A DNA stretch of 64,000 nt from Lachnospiraceae bacterium (GCA_900772845.1 CAAGSD010000061.1:1-64000); one strand, 5' to 3'. Positions 41,587 to 51,627 are shown, numbered from the stretch's first letter. The notes: a model not told the origin generated them from the sequence alone. Translations and numbers: made by a program.

Positions 41587-42519
41587 ATGGAAAATACAAG
41601 AGCAAAAACTACGAGAAACAGCCTGATCCTGTTGCTGACGGCTGCCATCTGGGGCATGGCGTTCGTCTCCCAGAGCAAGGGCATGGACTATATGCATCCG
41701 TTCACCTTTAACGGTGTCCGTTCCCTGATCGGTGCCGCCAGCATTCTGGTGTATATTCTGATCAGCCGGAAAATTGCGGGAGACAAAGCTGCGAAATTAG
41801 ACTGGAAACTGAATGTGAAAGCAGGACTTTTGTGTGGCATTTTCCTGACGATCGCCAGTACATTGCAGCAGTTTGGTATTAAATACACCAGTGTCGGTAA
41901 GGCGGGATTTATCACAACGCTATATATCATTTTTGTACCCATATTCGGTATCTTTTTAAGGAAAAAGGTGGCACCGGTGGTCTGGGCGGCAGCAGTCATG
42001 GCAGCCGTGGGCATGTATCTGCTCTGCATGACCGAGTCCCTGCGTCTTGGAGCCGGAGATATCATGGTGTTTTTATGCGCCATTGCATTTGCCATACAGA
42101 TCATGACCGTTGACCATTATGCAGCAAGAATTGACGGAGCCGTGGTATCCTGTATCCAGTTCACAGTCTGTGGAGTGGCCTGCTGCGTCGGAGCACTCAT
42201 CTGGGGACAGCCCACCTTCGGTCAGCTGCAGGAAGGCATGGGAGCCCTGTTATATGCCGGTGTTTTAAGCTGTGGTGTGGGTTATACCTTACAGATCGTA
42301 GGCCAGAAAGGACTGAATCCCACTGTGGCGGCACTGATCATGAGTCTGGAATCCGTCATTGCCACGATCTCCGGATGGATCGCCTATAAGATCGGATTTT
42401 TGACCACCGACCAGACACTGACACCCAGACAGATCGCAGGCTGTGTCATCGTATTTGCAGCGGTGAGCCTGGTACAGCTTCCGCCGGAATGGTTCCGTTT
42501 TGGCAAAAAGAATGCATAA
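41587..42519 (+). CDS. DMT-family (EamA) transporter
   Basis: 310 aa with ten membrane helices in two EamA repeats (about 15-140 and 155-295). Motifs: LLTAAIWGMAFVSQSKGMDYMHPFTFNGVRS at the N-terminus and VAALIMSLESVIATISGW in the second repeat, typical of the drug/metabolite exporter superfamily. Substrate unknown. Follows aroK by 75 nt; possibly the same transcript. Confidence 0.9.
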   Translation: MENTRAKTTRNSLILLLTAAIWGMAFVSQSKGMDYMHPFTFNGVRSLIGAASILVYILISRKIAGDKAAKLDWKLNVKAGLLCGIFLTIASTLQQFGIKYTSVGKAGFITTLYIIFVPIFGIFLRKKVAPVVWAAAVMAAVGMYLLCMTESLRLGAGDIMVFLCAIAFAIQIMTVDHYAARIDGAVVSCIQFTVCGVACCVGALIWGQPTFGQLQEGMGALLYAGVLSCGVGYTLQIVGQKGLNPTVAALIMSLESVIATISGWIAYKIGFLTTDQTLTPRQIAGCVIVFAAVSLVQLPPEWFRFGKKNA

Positions 42520-42591
42520 ATAAAGAATGCATAATTTTATGAAAAAGTGCAGAGACTGTCCTTAACAGATAGTAAGGAGGAAATGCAGAGA

Positions 42592-42948
42592 ATGGATTAT
42601 ATCAATGCTTTCTGGGTGGGCGGTCTGATCTGTGCTTTGGTGCAGATTTTGATGGAAAAAACAAAGATGATGCCGGGACGCATCATGGTCCTTCTGGTGG
42701 TCACCGGTGCGGTGATCAGTGCACTTGGCTGGTATGAACCTTTTCAGGATTATGCGGGAGCCGGTGCCAGTGTACCGTTATTGGGATTTGGAAATGTATT
42801 AATGAAGGGCGTGAAAGAAGCGGTGCAGGAACAGGGATTCTTAGGACTGTTTGCCGGAGGCTTCAAGGCCGGTGCCGTGGGAACCTCCGCAGCGCTGATC
42901 TTCGGCTATCTGGCGAGCCTGCTCAGCAAGCCGAAGATGAAGGAGTAG
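42592..42948 (+). CDS. spoVAE: Stage V sporulation protein AE
   Basis: 118 aa membrane protein from MDYINAFWVGGLICALVQILM, after AAGGAGGAAATGC. Four helices and the conserved GAGASVPLLGFGNVLMKGV mark SpoVAE(b), part of the dipicolinate channel of the spore inner membrane. It should work with SpoVAC and SpoVAD; spoVAD is 4.2 kb upstream on the same strand and spoVAC is not in the window. Confidence 0.92.
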   Translation: MDYINAFWVGGLICALVQILMEKTKMMPGRIMVLLVVTGAVISALGWYEPFQDYAGAGASVPLLGFGNVLMKGVKEAVQEQGFLGLFAGGFKAGAVGTSAALIFGYLASLLSKPKMKE

Positions 42949-42950
42949 TG

Positions 42951-43445
42951 TCACAGTTCCTCATAAGCAATTCCCTTCAGATCCAGATATTTTTTCAGTG
43001 CCTTGTCCCAGGCGGTATCGGCACTTTTGTCCATGGTGAAGGTCTGGTAAGCACATCCGGTGGTGAGAACCGTTTTTTCCCCGTCGTAGCGGATGTTCAG
43101 TACCAGCGCCCGGATGACGTCAGGATCGACCTGTGATTTTGTAAGCATGGCAGCTGCCTTATCGGGCTGCATGTGAAGCACGAATTTAAAATACAAAGGA
43201 GTGTGTTTTCCCTTGATCAGGTCAAAGCACAGTCCTTTTATTTTGCTCCAGGACTGCAGATCCCAGGGGATACAGTCTGCACTCCGTTCCTCTGCGGGAT
43301 AGAAGTCCTTATTGATATGCCCGTCAATGGTAACGGTGAGAGCCGTGCTGACGGTGGCTTCTTCCAACAGGAAAGGGTCGAAAGTATCCGCTACCAGCAG
43401 GTGGTTCATAAAATTTTTCATGGATGTAATCTGTAATGCGATCAT
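42951..43445 (-). CDS. Uncharacterised protein, DUF5721-like
   Basis: 164 aa, soluble: MIALQITSMKNFMNHLLVADTFDPFLLEEATVSTALTVTIDG... It resembles a conserved Lachnospiraceae family of unknown function (I recall it as DUF5721; tentative). No catalytic motif is visible. The stop is 2 nt from the convergent spoVAE stop, with no room for a terminator between them. Confidence 0.7.
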   Translation of the reverse strand: MIALQITSMKNFMNHLLVADTFDPFLLEEATVSTALTVTIDGHINKDFYPAEERSADCIPWDLQSWSKIKGLCFDLIKGKHTPLYFKFVLHMQPDKAAAMLTKSQVDPDVIRALVLNIRYDGEKTVLTTGCAYQTFTMDKSADTAWDKALKKYLDLKGIAYEEL

Positions 43446-43793
43446 GGGGACTCCTTATATGTTTGTGAGAAGAACTCTGTGAGGAGCTTCGGTCAAAACG
43501 GAACAATCCTACCCTCTATTCGCATATTTTTATGCTCATATCGGGGCGGGTCATAATATGCTGACTATATAAAACAGTATAAACGAAGTCCGCCGAAAAG
43601 GGAATATGAATATTTTGTGTAAAGGCTTTACGAACGGAATGTTTCGTGTTATTATAAGTAGTATTAAAAACTACATAGTATGGTTTTTGAAAAGATAAAA
43701 ATAATTGTAACTATTCAGTGCCCCATTCGCAGAATGACTCTTTCGTAGTCATGTTTTTGAATAGCTGCAATCAATGATATGGAGATAGATGAT
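43446..43793. other. Intergenic region before degV
   Basis: No gene. It contains the left part of a family B repeat at 43531-43553 (24 nt the same as at 27-51), followed by AT-rich DNA. CTATTCA (43711-43717)/TGAATAG (43758-43764) encloses ATGACT (43734-43739)/AGTCAT (43747-43752) with a T5 run, a weak terminator or leader hairpin. A -10-like TTATTATAAG lies near 43650. Confidence 0.5.
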
Positions 43794-44630
43794 ATGAGTT
43801 TTAAAATCGTAGTAGACAGCTGTTGTGAATTGCCGGAAGAATATTTGCAGGATCCCCGGTTCGAGATCGTACCCCTGGGACTGGAAGTGGGAGATTACCA
43901 GATCCAGGATGATGAGAACTTCAATCAGGCCGAATTTCTGAAAAAGGTGGCAGAGTGTCCGAAATGTCCCAAGTCGGCATGCCCTTCCCCGGAGCGTTTC
44001 AGGGAAGCATATCACACAGAAGCGGAGCATGTGTATGTGATCACATTATCTTCTCACCTCAGCGGAAGCTATAACAGTGCGGTGCTGGGAATGAATTTAT
44101 ATCGGGAAAAATACGGAAAGAAACAGATTCACATCATTGATTCCGAATCCGCCAGCTGCGGGGAGACCCAGATCGTGAAGAAACTGGTAGAATTGGAGGA
44201 ACAGGGACTTCCTTTTGAAGAGATCGTGAAGCAGATCGAAGAGTTCCGTAGTAATGTGCATACTTATTTTGTACTGGATAATCTGGAGACCCTGCGCAAG
44301 AACGGCAGACTGACCGGCGTGAAGGCACTGGTGGCATCTACTTTAAGCATCAAGCCGATCATGGCCGGAGAGAAAGGCAGCATCGTGCAGAGAGGACAGA
44401 GCATAGGCATGAAGAAAGCGCTTCGCAGAATGGCGGAGATCGTGCTGGAGGAAGTGGGCGAGACAAAAGACCGTGTCCTGATGATCACCCACTGCAATGC
44501 TCCCGACCGTGCCGAGACCATGAAAAAGCTTCTTATGGAAAAGGCGGAATTTAAGGATTGCCTGATCATGGATACCCGTGGCGTCAGCAGTATGTATGCC
44601 AATGACGGCGGCGTAATCGTGACTGTGTAA
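43794..44630 (+). CDS. DegV-family fatty-acid-binding protein
   Basis: 278 aa from MSFKIVVDSCCELP (GGAG about 9 nt upstream). DegV (FakB-like) proteins carry fatty acids to a kinase. Seen: VDSCCELPEE at the start, PSPERFREAY, the binding motif TLSSHLSGSYNSAV, DSESASCGETQIV and the later LETLRKNGRLTG and KPIM. Length is usual. No fakA neighbour, so its partner is elsewhere. Confidence 0.93.
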   Translation: MSFKIVVDSCCELPEEYLQDPRFEIVPLGLEVGDYQIQDDENFNQAEFLKKVAECPKCPKSACPSPERFREAYHTEAEHVYVITLSSHLSGSYNSAVLGMNLYREKYGKKQIHIIDSESASCGETQIVKKLVELEEQGLPFEEIVKQIEEFRSNVHTYFVLDNLETLRKNGRLTGVKALVASTLSIKPIMAGEKGSIVQRGQSIGMKKALRRMAEIVLEEVGETKDRVLMITHCNAPDRAETMKKLLMEKAEFKDCLIMDTRGVSSMYANDGGVIVTV

Positions 44631-44640
44631 ATATAAGCTA

Positions 44641-44669
44641 TTGACTTTTTCCCACACAGGGTCTATACT
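44641..44669 (+). promoter_or_regulatory. Promoter of the rimP-nusA-infB operon
   Basis: TTGACT (44641-44646), 17 nt, TATACT (44664-44669), just after degV. It gives a leader of about 90 nt. Confidence 0.75.
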
Positions 44670-44698
44670 GTGTATAGTTTAAAGATGATTACTAGATT

Positions 44699-44725
44699 AA
44701 GAGTGGACGAGCGCCACTCTTTCTT
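44699..44725 (+). other. Leader hairpin of the rimP operon
   Basis: AAGAGTGG (44699-44706) pairs with CCACTCTT (44714-44721), followed by TCTTGTTGTTG. A GAGTGG-type hairpin before rimP is a frequent arrangement in Clostridia, as far as I recall, and could serve as an attenuation or NusA-control point. Confidence 0.55.
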
Positions 44726-44766
44726 GTTGTTGTAACGACAGCTCATATCAGTAAAGGAGGGCATAC

Positions 44767-45231
44767 ATGTCCAAACGAGAGGACTACGAAAGCAGAACCG
44801 AAGAACTGCTGACCCCTATCGCAGAAGCCAACCAGGTGGAGATCTACGATGTGGAGTATGTAAAGGAAGGCAGTGACTACTATCTGAGAGCCTATATCGA
44901 TAAGCCGGAAGGCGTGAATATTCTGGATTGCGAGAATGTCAGCAGGGCGTTATCCGAGGCTCTGGACAAGGCGGATTTCATTCCGGATGCATACATTCTG
45001 GAAGTCAGCAGCCCGGGACTGGGCAGAACGCTGAAAAAGGATAAGCATTTACAGAAGAGCATCGGTGAAGAGGTAGAGATCAAGCTGTTTAAGCCCATCG
45101 ATAAATGCAAAGAATTTTCCGGTATTCTGGAGAACTTCGATGCGGATAACATTACGATCACGGAAGACGGCAGCCCGAGAACTTTTGCCAGAGCAGATAT
45201 TGCACTGATCCGCCTGGCGTTAGACTTCTAA
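44767..45231 (+). CDS. rimP: Ribosome maturation factor RimP
   Basis: 154 aa, usual length. It helps assemble the 30S subunit. N-terminal domain with VEIYDVEYVKEGSDYYLRAYIDKPEGVNILDCENVSRALSEALD and the hallmark ILEVSSPGLGRTLK, then an SH3-like C-domain. Ribosome site AAAGGAGGGCATAC. First gene of a nine-gene operon. Confidence 0.97.
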   Translation: MSKREDYESRTEELLTPIAEANQVEIYDVEYVKEGSDYYLRAYIDKPEGVNILDCENVSRALSEALDKADFIPDAYILEVSSPGLGRTLKKDKHLQKSIGEEVEIKLFKPIDKCKEFSGILENFDADNITITEDGSPRTFARADIALIRLALDF

Positions 45232-45298
45232 ATAAGATCATTAGAATTAAGAAGAAACCATACATTAAGAAAAGGCGAAAGCCGGAATGGAGGAAATG

Positions 45299-46423
45299 AT
45301 GAATAAGGAATTAATGGAGGCACTGGACGTTCTGGAGAAGGAGAAGGAGATCAGCAAGGAAACCTTGTTTGAAGCCATTGAGAACTCCCTGATGACAGCC
45401 TGCAAGAACCATTTTGGAAAGGCTGACAATGTCCATGTGGAGATCAATAGAGAGACCTGCGATTTCCTGGTATATGCCGAGAAGGAAGTTGTTCCCACAA
45501 AGGATGATGTAGAGGATGACTGCCTGCAGATCGCTCTGGAGGATGCACAGGAGATCTCCAAGAAAGCACAGGTAGGCGACATGATCCATGTAGAGATCAA
45601 ATCCAAGGAGTTCGGACGTATCGCTACCCAGAACGCAAAGAACGTGATCTTACAGAAGATCCGTGAGGAAGAGAGAAGCGTGATCTACAACCAGTATTAC
45701 GAGAAGGAAAAGGATGTCGTGACCGGTGTAGTACAGCGTTATGTAGGTAAAAACATCAGCATCAATCTGGGTAAAGCAGATGCCATGCTGACTGAGAACG
45801 AGCAGGTAAAGGGCGAAGTATTCAAACCCACCGAGCGTATCAAGGTTTACATTGTGGAAGTAAAGAACACACCGAAGGGACCCCGCATCAATGTCAGCCG
45901 TACCCATCCGGAACTGGTAAAGAGACTGTTCGAATCCGAAGTTACCGAGATCAAAGACGGTACTGTAGAGATCAAGAGCATTGCCAGAGAGGCAGGAAGC
46001 CGTACCAAGATCGCTGTATGGAGCAATAACCCCAATGTAGATGCAGTCGGCGCCTGCGTAGGTATGAACGGTGCCCGTGTCAATGCTATCGTAGAAGAGC
46101 TGCGCGGTGAGAAGATCGATATCGTGAACTGGGATGAGAACCCCGGTAACCTGATCCAGAATGCACTTTCTCCTGCCAAGATCGTAGCAGTATTTGCAGA
46201 TCCCGATGAGAAGACCGCAAAGGTAGTCGTACCCGATTATCAGCTGTCTCTGGCTATCGGTAAGGAAGGTCAGAACGCAAGACTGGCAGCAAGACTGACC
46301 GGTTACAAGATCGACATCAAGTCCGAGACCCAGGCCAAGGATGCTCCCGGCTTCCGCTATGAGGACTATGTGGATGATTATGAAGATGATACCGTAGACG
46401 ATTTTGATGGAGAGCAGGAATAA
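45299..46423 (+). CDS. nusA: Transcription termination/antitermination factor NusA
   Basis: 374 aa, the short Gram-positive form without the C-terminal acidic repeats. Domains in order: RNA-polymerase-binding N-domain (1-120, MNKELMEALDVLEKEKEISK), S1 (about 130-200), KH1 (about 225-290, with VGACVGMNGARVNAIVEELRGEKID) and KH2 (ending in LAIGKEGQNARLAARLTGYKIDI). An acidic tail follows (DDYEDDTVDDFDGEQE). It binds RNA polymerase and RNA to modulate pausing. ATG 45299 follows GGAGG; an ATG four codons earlier overlaps that site. Confidence 0.97.
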   Translation: MNKELMEALDVLEKEKEISKETLFEAIENSLMTACKNHFGKADNVHVEINRETCDFLVYAEKEVVPTKDDVEDDCLQIALEDAQEISKKAQVGDMIHVEIKSKEFGRIATQNAKNVILQKIREEERSVIYNQYYEKEKDVVTGVVQRYVGKNISINLGKADAMLTENEQVKGEVFKPTERIKVYIVEVKNTPKGPRINVSRTHPELVKRLFESEVTEIKDGTVEIKSIAREAGSRTKIAVWSNNPNVDAVGACVGMNGARVNAIVEELRGEKIDIVNWDENPGNLIQNALSPAKIVAVFADPDEKTAKVVVPDYQLSLAIGKEGQNARLAARLTGYKIDIKSETQAKDAPGFRYEDYVDDYEDDTVDDFDGEQE

Positions 46424-46426
46424 TCA

Positions 46427-46699
46427 ATGGCAAAAAAGATTCCACTGAGGCAGTGCGTAGGCTGCGGAGAAATGAAAGGCAAAAAGGAAATGCTGCGGGT
46501 CCTGAAGACTCCGGAAGGAGAGATCTGTTTAGACACAACGGGCAAAAAGAACGGACGCGGCGCATATATATGCAGACAGAAGGAATGCCTGCAAAAGGCC
46601 CGGAAGAACAAAGGGTTAGAGCGTTCTTTCAAGATGAGTATTTCTCCGGAAAGTTATGATATGCTGGAAAAGGAGTTTGATCAGCTTGAAACAGAATAA
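46427..46699 (+). CDS. rnpM: RNase P modulator RnpM (YlxR family)
   Basis: 90 aa. Signature RQCVGCGEMKGKKEMLRVLKTPEG and GRGAYICRQKECLQKARK, typical of YlxR, an RNA-binding protein shown in other Firmicutes to modulate RNase P. It starts 3 nt after nusA. Confidence 0.95.
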   Translation: MAKKIPLRQCVGCGEMKGKKEMLRVLKTPEGEICLDTTGKKNGRGAYICRQKECLQKARKNKGLERSFKMSISPESYDMLEKEFDQLETE

Positions 46700-47003
46700 G
46701 ATTTATTCCCTTTTGGGACTTGCGATGAGGGGGCGTAACCTGGTAAGCGGTGAATTCCAGACGGAAGACGCTGTGAAAAAAGGTTCTGCCATGTTGGTGA
46801 TCGTTGCAGAAGATGCATCGGCCAATACGAAAAAGTTGTTTCACGACAAATGTTCCTATTATGAAGTCCCGGTATATGAATATGGCACAAAGGAAGAACT
46901 CGGCTGGGCCATCGGCCGGAACTTAAGATCTTCGGTAGGTGTGTGTGATGCGGGACTGGCAGATGCACTCATCAAGCAATTGGAAGCGAATTTGCCCGGT
47001 TAG
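46686..47003 (+). CDS. Ribosomal L7Ae-family RNA-binding protein (YlxQ)
   Basis: 105 aa with a TTG start inside the end of rnpM (overlap 14 nt; AAAGGAG 12 nt upstream). [44 protein letters not shown] is the L7Ae/YlxQ pattern, an RNA kink-turn-binding fold. An upstream in-frame ATG (46656) lacks a ribosome site. Confidence 0.88.
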   Translation: MKQNKIYSLLGLAMRGRNLVSGEFQTEDAVKKGSAMLVIVAEDASANTKKLFHDKCSYYEVPVYEYGTKEELGWAIGRNLRSSVGVCDAGLADALIKQLEANLPG

Positions 47004-47020
47004 GCAGAATGGAGGAAAGC

Positions 47021-50000
47021 ATGGCGAAAATCAAAGTACATGAACTCGCAAAAGAATTAGAACTACAGAGTAAGGATATATTAAGTTTTTTACAGGGAAA
47101 AGGAATTGAGGCCAAGGCAGCACAGAGCTCTCTGGAGGAGGATGCGGCAGCCCTGGTACGTAACAGCCTGGGAAAGAAAAAAGCAGCACCCGCAGCAGAA
47201 AAAGAAGCTCCCGTAAAGAACGAAAATGCAAAGCCCGCTGAGGAAAAAGCACAGGCTCCCGCAGGAGAAGCAAAGGCTCAGGAAGCAAAGGCTTCTGAGG
47301 AGAGCAGATCCACAGAGGAAACGAAAAAGAAGAAAAAGATCATTTTCGTAAGTAACCCGCAGAACTCCAAGATGCCCGGACAGCGTCAGGGTGGTCAGAA
47401 CGGACAGGGACAGAGAAATGCAGGCGGACAGCGCCCGAACCAGGGACAGAATAACAGATACCAGAACAACGGTTATCAGAACAATTCTTACAATAACCGT
47501 GTGCAGGCACAGGCTCCCGTACGTCCCATCAAGCCGCTGACCCCGCCTTCTCCCACTCCCAGTGTGGCAATGGTACCCGGCAATCGTGGACAGCAGCCTG
47601 CGAAAAAGCCCCAGGCACAGGCACCTGCAAAGGAGCAGGCAGCACAGAATACAGCAGCGGCTCAGGCACAGGCACCTCAGGCAGCACAGAATACAGCACA
47701 GACCAGACCGGCAGACAGACCTCAGAACGGGAACCGTGACAACCGCGATAACCGTCAGGGTGGTTACGGTCAGAATAATCGTGACAACCGTGGACAGAAC
47801 GATCGTGGTCAGGGCGGTTACAACCGTGACAACAGAGACGGCAATCGTGACAATCGCCAGGGCGGCTACGGACAGGGCAGCCGTCAGGGTGGTCAGAACG
47901 GTAACAGAGGAGGTATGGGCAATGGCAGACCTCAGGGAGGCGGATTTAACAGACAGGGTCGTCCGGGCATGGAAGGCGGCCAGGGTGATCGCAGGAATAA
48001 CGGCAACGGTGAGCGCAGTTACGGCAATAATGGCCGCGACCAAAGAGGCAATGGCGGATCGGGTAATCGATTCGGAGATAACAGACAGAATAAGGGCTTT
48101 GCTCCGGAACCTGCAGGCAAAGATATTGAGAAGAAGCGCGAAGATGAAAAGAGACGTTTCAGCCAGGAGAAGGACAACAAACGTTCCAAGAAAGACCATA
48201 TCTACGAGGATGAGGATGCACTGAAGAACAAGCCCGGACGTTTCATCAAGCCGGAAAAGAAGAAGGAAGAGGTACAGGAAGAGCAGATCAAGGTGATCGT
48301 GCTGCCTGAATCCATCACCATCAAAGAGCTGGCAGAGAAGATGAAGCTACAGCCCGCAGCCATCATCAAGAAGCTTTTCCTGGAAGGTAAGATCGTAACC
48401 GTGAACCAGGAGATCACCTATGAAGATGCAGAGAACATTGCCATGGAATATGACATTCTCTGTGAAAAAGAGGTCAAGGTAGATGTCATCGAAGAACTGT
48501 TGAAGGAAGACGAAGAGGACGAGGCAGATCTGGTGGAGAGACCTCCCGTAATCTGTGTAATGGGTCACGTTGACCATGGTAAGACCTCCCTGTTAGACGC
48601 TATCCGTAAGACCAACGTAACCGATCGTGAGGCAGGTGGTATCACCCAGCACATCGGTGCTTATACTGTAAATGTGGGAGACCGTAAGATCACTTTCCTG
48701 GATACTCCCGGACATGAAGCGTTTACCGCTATGCGTATGCGTGGTGCCAATGCTACCGATATCGCTATCCTGGTAGTAGCAGCGGATGACGGTGTAATGC
48801 CTCAGACCGTAGAGGCTATCAACCATGCAAAAGCAGCAGGCGTTGAGATCATCGTGGCTGTGAACAAGATCGATAAGCCCTCAGCTAACATTGACCGTGT
48901 AAAACAGGAGCTGGCAGAGTACGAGCTGATCCCCGAGGACTGGGGCGGAAGCACCGTATTTGCACCTGTATCCGCAAAGAGCGGAGAGGGTATCGACCAG
49001 CTGCTTGACATGATCCTGCTGACCGCAGATATCATGGAACTGAAAGCCAACCCAAAGAGAAAGGCAAGAGGTCTGGTCATCGAGGCAGAGCTGGATAAGG
49101 GACGTGGCCCCGTGGCTACCGTACTGGTACAGAAGGGTACCCTGCATGTGGGAGATTTTATTTCCGCAGGTGTGGCACACGGTAAGGTAAGAGCCATGAT
49201 CGACGATAAGGGACGCAGAGTAAAAGAAGCAGGACCGTCTACCCCTGTAGAGATCCTGGGCCTGTCCGACGTTCCCAGTGCCGGTGAAGTATTCCTGGCA
49301 CATGATAATGATAAGACAGCAAAATCCTATGCAGAGACCTATCTGGCACAGAACAAGGAAAAGATGCTGGAAGAGACCAAGGGAAGAATGTCCCTGGATG
49401 ATCTGTTCAGCCAGATCCAGGAAGGTAATCTGAAGGAACTGAATCTGATCGTCAAAGCAGACGTACAGGGTAGTGTCGAGGCTGTAAAACAGTCACTGAT
49501 GAAGCTGTCCAATGAAGAAGTAGTTGTAAAATGTATCCACGGCGGCGTAGGTGCCATCAATGAGTCCGACGTATCCCTGGCAAGTGCGTCCAATGCGATC
49601 ATCATCGGATTCAACGTCCGTCCCGATGCGACTGCCAAGGCAACCGCAGAGAGAGAGGGCGTGGATGTACGTCTGTACAAGGTCATCTACCAGGCCATCG
49701 AAGATATCGAAGCTGCCATGAAGGGTATGCTGGATCCTGTCTATGAGGAGAAGGTGATCGGTCATGCAGAGGTTCGTCAGATCTTCAAGGCATCCGCTAT
49801 CGGTAACATCGCAGGTTCTTATGTTCTGGACGGTGTGTTCCAGAGAGGCTGCAAGGTTCGTATCACCCGTGAGGGCGAGCAGATCTTTGAGGGCAATCTG
49901 GCTTCCCTGAAGAGATTCAAGGATGATGTGAAGGAAGTTAAGGCAGGATATGAGTGTGGTCTCGTATTCGAAGGCTTTGACAAGATGCAGGAGCTGGATA

Positions 50001-50038
50001 TCGTAGAAGCCTACATTATGGTGGAGGTACCACGGTAG
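47021..50038 (+). CDS. infB: Translation initiation factor IF-2
   Basis: 1005 aa GTPase that brings initiator tRNA to the 30S subunit. An IF2 N-domain ([24 protein letters not shown]) is followed by a very long, low-complexity segment to about residue 370 (repeats of [25 protein letters not shown]), then a second IF2_N ([23 protein letters not shown]). The G domain starts at about residue 508: GHVDHGKT (about 514), [12 protein letters not shown]; then domains II-IV. Total length well above the 700-880 common in Firmicutes because of the linker. ATG 47021 follows GGAGGAAAGC. Confidence 0.97.
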   Translation: MAKIKVHELAKELELQSKDILSFLQGKGIEAKAAQSSLEEDAAALVRNSLGKKKAAPAAEKEAPVKNENAKPAEEKAQAPAGEAKAQEAKASEESRSTEETKKKKKIIFVSNPQNSKMPGQRQGGQNGQGQRNAGGQRPNQGQNNRYQNNGYQNNSYNNRVQAQAPVRPIKPLTPPSPTPSVAMVPGNRGQQPAKKPQAQAPAKEQAAQNTAAAQAQAPQAAQNTAQTRPADRPQNGNRDNRDNRQGGYGQNNRDNRGQNDRGQGGYNRDNRDGNRDNRQGGYGQGSRQGGQNGNRGGMGNGRPQGGGFNRQGRPGMEGGQGDRRNNGNGERSYGNNGRDQRGNGGSGNRFGDNRQNKGFAPEPAGKDIEKKREDEKRRFSQEKDNKRSKKDHIYEDEDALKNKPGRFIKPEKKKEEVQEEQIKVIVLPESITIKELAEKMKLQPAAIIKKLFLEGKIVTVNQEITYEDAENIAMEYDILCEKEVKVDVIEELLKEDEEDEADLVERPPVICVMGHVDHGKTSLLDAIRKTNVTDREAGGITQHIGAYTVNVGDRKITFLDTPGHEAFTAMRMRGANATDIAILVVAADDGVMPQTVEAINHAKAAGVEIIVAVNKIDKPSANIDRVKQELAEYELIPEDWGGSTVFAPVSAKSGEGIDQLLDMILLTADIMELKANPKRKARGLVIEAELDKGRGPVATVLVQKGTLHVGDFISAGVAHGKVRAMIDDKGRRVKEAGPSTPVEILGLSDVPSAGEVFLAHDNDKTAKSYAETYLAQNKEKMLEETKGRMSLDDLFSQIQEGNLKELNLIVKADVQGSVEAVKQSLMKLSNEEVVVKCIHGGVGAINESDVSLASASNAIIIGFNVRPDATAKATAEREGVDVRLYKVIYQAIEDIEAAMKGMLDPVYEEKVIGHAEVRQIFKASAIGNIAGSYVLDGVFQRGCKVRITREGEQIFEGNLASLKRFKDDVKEVKAGYECGLVFEGFDKMQELDIVEAYIMVEVPR

Positions 50039-50251
50039 GGAGTTATTCTAAGATTACAAAATACGTAATCTAAGAATAACTAGACCCTGCCGGGAAGTTC
50101 GCTACGCGAATCTTCCGGTGTGTTTCGGCGCATCCGTTCGCAGAAGCATTGCGCTTGCCCACGTTTGCGCTCTGCAAAAAACGCATTTTGTCTGCGGATG
50201 TTTGTCAGGCTGCCTATGATAACGGCAGGAAAGAAATAAGAAGGAATAAGA
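50039..50251 (+). other. Hairpin-rich spacer inside the operon, infB to rbfA
   Basis: A 213-nt gap in an otherwise tight operon. AGTTATTCT..AGATTAC pairs with GTAATCT..AGAATAACT (about 50041-50082, one mismatch), GGGAAGTTCGC with GCGAATCTTCC (about 50093-50117), and GCATCCG (about 50130) with CGGATG (about 50194). No ORF. It may be an inserted repeat or an RNA processing site. Confidence 0.6.
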
Positions 50252-50671
50252 ATGAGAAAGAATAGTGTGAAAAATACCCGTGTCAACGGGGAAGTACAGC
50301 GCGTTCTGGCAGAGATCATCCGGGGGGGCTTAAAGGATCCCCGGATCAGTCCCTGGACCAGTGTCGTTGCTGTAGAAGTGGCACCGGATCTGAAAAGCTG
50401 TAAGGCATGGATCAGCGTGCTGGGAGACGAGGAAGTCAGAAAGTCTACCCTGCAGGGACTGAAGAGCGCTGAAGGCTTTATCCGCAGAGAACTGGCAAGA
50501 ACCATTAATCTGCGTAACACTCCGGATATCACTTTTGTGATGGATCAGTCCATCGAGTATGGTGTCAATATGTCCCACAAGATCGATGAAGTCATTGCAG
50601 CGGACGAGGCACAGAAGCCGGAAAATGAAGTTATGGAAGATACGGAAGAGACAGAGGAAGGTGACGAATAA
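50252..50671 (+). CDS. rbfA: Ribosome-binding factor A
   Basis: 139 aa, KH-type 30S maturation and cold-shock factor. Seen: RVNGEVQRVLAEIIRGGLKDPRISPWTSVVAVEVAPDLKSCKAWISVLGD and IRRELARTINLRNTPDITFVMDQSIEYGVNM; acidic tail (EVMEDTEETEEGDE). The stop shares a base with the nrnA start (TAATG). Confidence 0.97.
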   Translation: MRKNSVKNTRVNGEVQRVLAEIIRGGLKDPRISPWTSVVAVEVAPDLKSCKAWISVLGDEEVRKSTLQGLKSAEGFIRRELARTINLRNTPDITFVMDQSIEYGVNMSHKIDEVIAADEAQKPENEVMEDTEETEEGDE

Positions 50672-51627
50672 TGGATTTGCGTGAAGAATGTCTGGGTGCG
50701 AAAAAAATCGGCATCAGCGGACATATTCGTCCGGATGGAGACTGTGTGGGTGTATGTCTGTCCTTACAGATGTATCTGCGTAAACTCCTTCCCGAAGCGG
50801 CAGTTACCGTATATCTGCAGAAGCCTTCTGAAGAGTTTTCCTATCTGAAGGGATATGATGAGATTCAGACCGAGTGTCCGGAGCAGGAGCCGTTTGATGT
50901 ATATTTTGCTCTGGATTGCAGCCCAGACAGACTGGGAGATGCGGAGAAATATTTCCAGAATGCGAAAAAGAAGATCAACATCGATCATCATATCAGCAAT
51001 TCCGGCTGCGGTGATGTGAATCTGGTCCGTCCTGAAGTGGGCAGTGCCTGTGAGGTGCTGTATCACATCATGGATGCGGAGCTTATCGACAAGGATATTG
51101 CGGAAGCATTGTATACCGGCATCATCCATGATACCGGCGTATTTCAGTATTCCAATACGACACCGGAGACACTGCAGGCGGCAGCATTTCTGATCTCCTT
51201 CGGATTTGATTTTTCGAAGCTGATCGAGGAAAGCTTTTACCAGAAGACCTATCTGCAGACACAGATCATGGGCAGAGCCCTGATGGAGAGTATTCGTTTC
51301 ATGGACGGCCGCTGCATCGTGAGCATGGTGGACCGCAAGACCATGGATTTCTACAATGCGGTTCCGGGAGACCTGGACGGCATAGTGAACCAGCTGCGCA
51401 ATATTAAAGGAATCGACTGTGCAATTTTCATGTATGAGACCGGTGTGCTGGAGTACAAGGTCAGCATGCGTTCCAATGAGAATGTTGATGTGGCGAAGGT
51501 GGCATCCTTCTTCGGTGGTGGTGGACATGTACGTGCCGCAGGCTGCACCATGAAGGGAACCTTCCATGACTGCGTCAACAATTTGTCACTGCACATCGAT
51601 AAGCAACTGCGGGGAGAACAGGATTAA
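50671..51627 (+). CDS. nrnA: DHH-family nanoRNase/pAp phosphatase
   Basis: 318 aa. It degrades very short RNAs and the sulphur by-product pAp. Motifs: HIRPDGDCVG at about residue 16, DCSPDRLG, the DHH motif in NIDHHISNSGCGDVN (about 108-122), HDTGVFQYSNT, and the C-terminal DHHA1 glycine block GGGGHVRAAGCTM. Coupled to rbfA and truB by 1-nt overlaps. Confidence 0.93.
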   Translation: MDLREECLGAKKIGISGHIRPDGDCVGVCLSLQMYLRKLLPEAAVTVYLQKPSEEFSYLKGYDEIQTECPEQEPFDVYFALDCSPDRLGDAEKYFQNAKKKINIDHHISNSGCGDVNLVRPEVGSACEVLYHIMDAELIDKDIAEALYTGIIHDTGVFQYSNTTPETLQAAAFLISFGFDFSKLIEESFYQKTYLQTQIMGRALMESIRFMDGRCIVSMVDRKTMDFYNAVPGDLDGIVNQLRNIKGIDCAIFMYETGVLEYKVSMRSNENVDVAKVASFFGGGGHVRAAGCTMKGTFHDCVNNLSLHIDKQLRGEQD

